In this document: piece by piece, positions 6,319 to 7,979 of the stretch
Position numbering within the stretch: position 1 is the stretch's first letter
Layout: each line of letters starts with the position of its first letter
Source: Candidatus Bathyarchaeota archaeon
GTDB taxonomy: Archaea > Thermoproteota > Bathyarchaeia > 40CM-2-53-6
Direction of reading: 5' to 3'
DNA: 7,979 nt
Assembly (NCBI GenBank): GCA_005882905.1
Contig: VBBG01000137.1
Coordinates: 1 to 7,979, forward strand
Translations under genes and position numbers: made by a program
The notes under the pieces: generated by a model
Database searches by the model: none
Seen by the model: only the letters and a program-made list of their open reading frames with translations
What the model was told of the DNA's origin: nothing

Positions 6319-6659
6319 AGGCCCTGCCTCACGTAATCGTCAAAAGGCTTGGACGAGTGGCACCTCGCGGAGAAAGCTTTGAAGCTAGCGCTAAGGGGAC
6401 GATCCGTAGAAGTCTGATAGTAAGTGTCACGAAATTGATCGGTTCCATAGATGTTAACTGCGAATAAACTTGCTTCAGGACGATTCAAAGGAGTGCCGCT
6501 AGGGAGCAGACAAGAGCCTTTCCCTTAGGACAAACTCTGTGGAGGTTACAGCCAGAGTGTTTCGGTTCCCTCGCTGGTCGCAGAGTGAACGTTCGCGTGG
6601 CTACGGAAGAATCCTCCCAACCGAACAGCTTGTTTGTCTCTGGGGAGGATCGGAAGCGG
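6319..6659. other. 341-base intergenic region without a convincing gene
   Basis: This gap lies between the phosphoesterase and the DRG gene, which converge on it. I found no tRNA (no T-arm consensus on either strand) and no credible protein. It contains a TATA-like CGAATAAACT at 6461-6470 on the plus strand, a direct repeat CAGAGTG at 6553-6559 and 6581-6587, and a palindrome GAACGTTC at 6587-6594. An 8-bp inverted repeat near its right end is listed separately. Confidence 0.5.
6611..6650 (-). terminator. Hairpin just downstream of the DRG gene, possible 3' end structure
   Basis: ATCCTCCC at 6611-6618 and GGGAGGAT at 6643-6650 are exact reverse complements separated by 24 bases. On the minus strand the structure begins about 9 bases after the DRG stop codon (6660-6662). 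The G+C-rich stem could stabilise the mRNA end or help terminate transcription. No strong T-tract follows, so the role is uncertain. Confidence 0.35.
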
Positions 6660-7652
6660 CTATTTGGCCCCTTCGACGAATCGGGGATGGATCTTCTTGC
6701 AGACATCTCGCAGTGTGGAGCCCGCGGGGAGGATGAGCGGCTTCTCGAAGTCAGCCTCTCCATCAGGACGCTTCAGATAGATCCGCATGAAGTTCAGAGT
6801 CTCCCAGATCCGGTCCGCGAGCACATCCATGTTGAGACCCTTCTCCGCGGAGATGGGCACGAAATCGGTACCCACCTGCTTTTTCACGACGGCGAGATAC
6901 TGTTCGTTGACGAGGTCTACCTTGTTGAGGACGACGAGCGCGGGCACGTATCTCCTGTTCCCAGTTAATACATCGATCAACTGGTCGTCGTTGACGTCCT
7001 CACGAACCAGAATACTCCCGTTGCTAACGCCATAGGCGTCGGCGATTCCCTTGACGGTTGCAAGGGAGAGCTTGGAGAGTTTGAGGCTGGTCGTGACGGC
7101 GAGCCCACCCTTGTTCGACCTTGTGATCACCACATCTGGCGGCTTCTGATTCACACGTATCCCCATCTCATTCAGCTCGTGCTTCAAGACCTCTATCTGA
7201 CCCGGCTGAAAAACGTCGAGAACCAGCATGACAAGATCCGCGTTCCGAGCCACTGAGAGAACCCTCCTCCCCCGACCCCGCCCAGATGAGGCCCCGCTGA
7301 TTATCCCAGGCAGGTCTAGAATCTGAATGTCAGCACCGTTGTAACGGAGTATTCCCGGAACAACTGTTAGCGTCGTGAACGCGTATGCTGCCACCTTCGA
7401 CTTGGCATTCGTGAGTCTGTTCAGAATTGTAGATTTTCCGACGCTTGGCAGACCGATGAGAACAACTGTTGCGTCGCCTCCCTTCCGGATCTCGAAGGCT
7501 GGTCCACCGCCCTTGCTGGTGGACGCTTCAAGTTCCGCCCTCAGCCGCGCGAGTTTGGCCTTGAGGAGACCGATATGATGCTCAGTATGCTTGTGGATCT
7601 GGGTCTTCTTCATCTCTTCCTCGATCTGCTTAATCTTCTCAGGAAGACCCAT
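6660..7652 (-). CDS. DRG-family GTPase (Obg/HflX superfamily) with shortened TGS domain
   Basis: DRG proteins are translation-associated GTPases conserved in archaea and eukaryotes. The 330-residue product has the typical helical N-terminus with THxHIGLLKAKLARLRAEL-like sequence (residues 23-41). The GTPase motifs follow: G1 GLPSVGKST (67-75), G2 within FTTLTVVPG (92-100), G3 DLPG (113-116), G4 NKVD (243-246) and G5 SAEKG (268-272). The DRG-specific GRGRGRR (124-130) is present. A TGS domain starts near residue 289 (RIYLKRPDG) but stops at TAG after IHPRFVEGAK. Usual family members are about 360 residues and continue with a segment like Y-A-x-V-W-G-x-S-A-K...GQ-R-V-G. About 35 residues are therefore missing, and I could not find them clearly in any downstream frame. 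The ATG at 7652 has GGAG seven bases upstream. The GTPase call is very secure; intact function is uncertain. Confidence 0.93.
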   Translation of the reverse strand: MGLPEKIKQIEEEMKKTQIHKHTEHHIGLLKAKLARLRAELEASTSKGGGPAFEIRKGGDATVVLIGLPSVGKSTILNRLTNAKSKVAAYAFTTLTVVPGILRYNGADIQILDLPGIISGASSGRGRGRRVLSVARNADLVMLVLDVFQPGQIEVLKHELNEMGIRVNQKPPDVVITRSNKGGLAVTTSLKLSKLSLATVKGIADAYGVSNGSILVREDVNDDQLIDVLTGNRRYVPALVVLNKVDLVNEQYLAVVKKQVGTDFVPISAEKGLNMDVLADRIWETLNFMRIYLKRPDGEADFEKPLILPAGSTLRDVCKKIHPRFVEGAK

Positions 7653-7834
7653 CCCATCACTCCAGTTGTATCATCGAGAGGCTTGGGACATTGTGAACCT
7701 TACGTTCCGAACAGCTGGCTCGTCAAGGCTGGAATATCCCTAAACTCGTATTGACAACCGAATGGTCATCCGCGAGCACTCTCTTTATACCCGTGACAGG
7801 AAATCATGCGATAACCCTGGCATCTGGTGAGTCA
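7653..7834. promoter_or_regulatory. Divergent promoter region, DRG GTPase and aminotransferase
   Basis: The plus strand has a TATA-like TTTATA at 7784-7789. This would place a transcript start near 7812 and give a leader of about 23 bases before the proposed TTG at 7835. On the minus strand, CTGGAGTGATGGG just before the DRG ATG includes a GGAG ribosome binding site. The DRG promoter itself is not obvious; the same TATA element read on the minus strand lies about 130 bases from its start codon. Confidence 0.45.
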
Positions 7835-7979
7835 TTGAATATCGACCTGATTAGGAAAGAGATCCCAGTGACTTCTCGACGCGCATATTTCGACAATGCC
7901 GGGACTGGCCCTCCCTCCATTCGCGTCCTCGACTCTATTCACGAATACATGACCGACTGGCGTGACTACGGTGAGAACT
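7835..7979 (+). CDS. Class V aminotransferase/cysteine desulfurase-like protein, 5' part only
   Basis: The frame stays open to the right edge, showing the first 48 residues. After MNIDLIRKEIPVTSRR comes YFDNAGTGPPS (about residues 18-28), the characteristic start of PLP-dependent class V aminotransferases (the Y-x-D-N/H-A/G-x-x-x-P-P element of the SufS/NifS/CsdA group). Next comes a helix containing LDSIHEYMTDW. The TTG at 7835 is chosen because GGTGA sits four bases upstream and the motif begins at the normal distance from it. A GTG at 7793 is in frame but lies ahead of the expected transcript start, so it is less likely. The lysine that binds PLP is beyond the window, so sulfur transfer versus another aminotransferase-fold reaction cannot be decided. 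It is transcribed divergently from the DRG gene. Confidence 0.75.
   Translation, partial: MNIDLIRKEIPVTSRRAYFDNAGTGPPSIRVLDSIHEYMTDWRDYGEN

Noticed and set aside
6660..6662. TAG at the end of the DRG gene read as a pyrrolysine codon
   Set aside because: TAG is used as an ordinary stop by at least three other genes here, and the sequence after it does not resemble the TGS end.
6485..6763. A frame overlapping the end of the DRG gene, tested as a frameshifted TGS remainder
   Set aside because: Its sequence after the DRG stop (RFRSSPETNKLFGWED) does not match the expected VWG...GQRVG end, so a simple frameshift is not supported.
6585..6968. A 127-codon plus-strand open frame antisense to the DRG gene
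   Set aside because: It is the shadow of a strongly conserved GTPase gene and shows no recognisable domain.

Overview
This window looks like chromosomal DNA from an archaeon, most likely a mesophilic Thermoproteota (TACK) lineage such as a soil or sediment member; the genus cannot be read from the sequence. The evidence is a DRG-type GTPase (archaeal/eukaryotic family), an archaeal-style HtpX protease, two small archaeal-looking zinc-ribbon proteins, TATA-like boxes about 25-30 bases ahead of likely transcript starts, GGTGA/GGAG-type ribosome binding sites, and a secreted phosphoesterase carrying Ig-like repeats of the kind common on archaeal cell surfaces. TAG, TAA and TGA are all used as stops.

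Layout: (1) bases 1-454, plus strand, the 3' end of a polytopic membrane protein with an FTR1/COG4280-like TEGFEA helix. (2) Bases 513-2733, minus strand, a possible operon read from right to left: an HtpX-type M48 metalloprotease with an EF-hand loop in its C-terminal part, a four-helix membrane protein, and a UbiE/MenG-type quinone methyltransferase. The last two genes are separated by only 3 bases. (3) A 71-base divergent promoter region at 2734-2804. (4) Bases 2805-6318, plus strand: two zinc-ribbon proteins of unknown function, then a large secreted, C-terminally membrane-anchored PF04185-type phosphoesterase with three 90-residue Ig-like repeats. (5) A 341-base gap (6319-6659) without a convincing gene but with a perfect 8-bp inverted repeat just past the next gene's stop. 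(6) Bases 6660-7652, minus strand, a DRG-family GTPase whose C-terminal TGS domain ends early. (7) A divergent promoter region, then the 5' end of a class V aminotransferase (cysteine desulfurase-like) with an apparent TTG start, running off the right edge.

The genes do not form one obvious pathway. Most are membrane or cell-envelope genes (permease-like protein, HtpX quality control, four-helix protein, surface phosphoesterase) mixed with housekeeping genes (quinone methylation, DRG GTPase, aminotransferase). I found no CRISPR array, insertion sequence, tRNA or rRNA, and no clear sign of a defence or mobile system. The most distinctive features are the EF-hand in HtpX, the truncated DRG TGS domain, and the Cys-paired repeats of the surface phosphoesterase.
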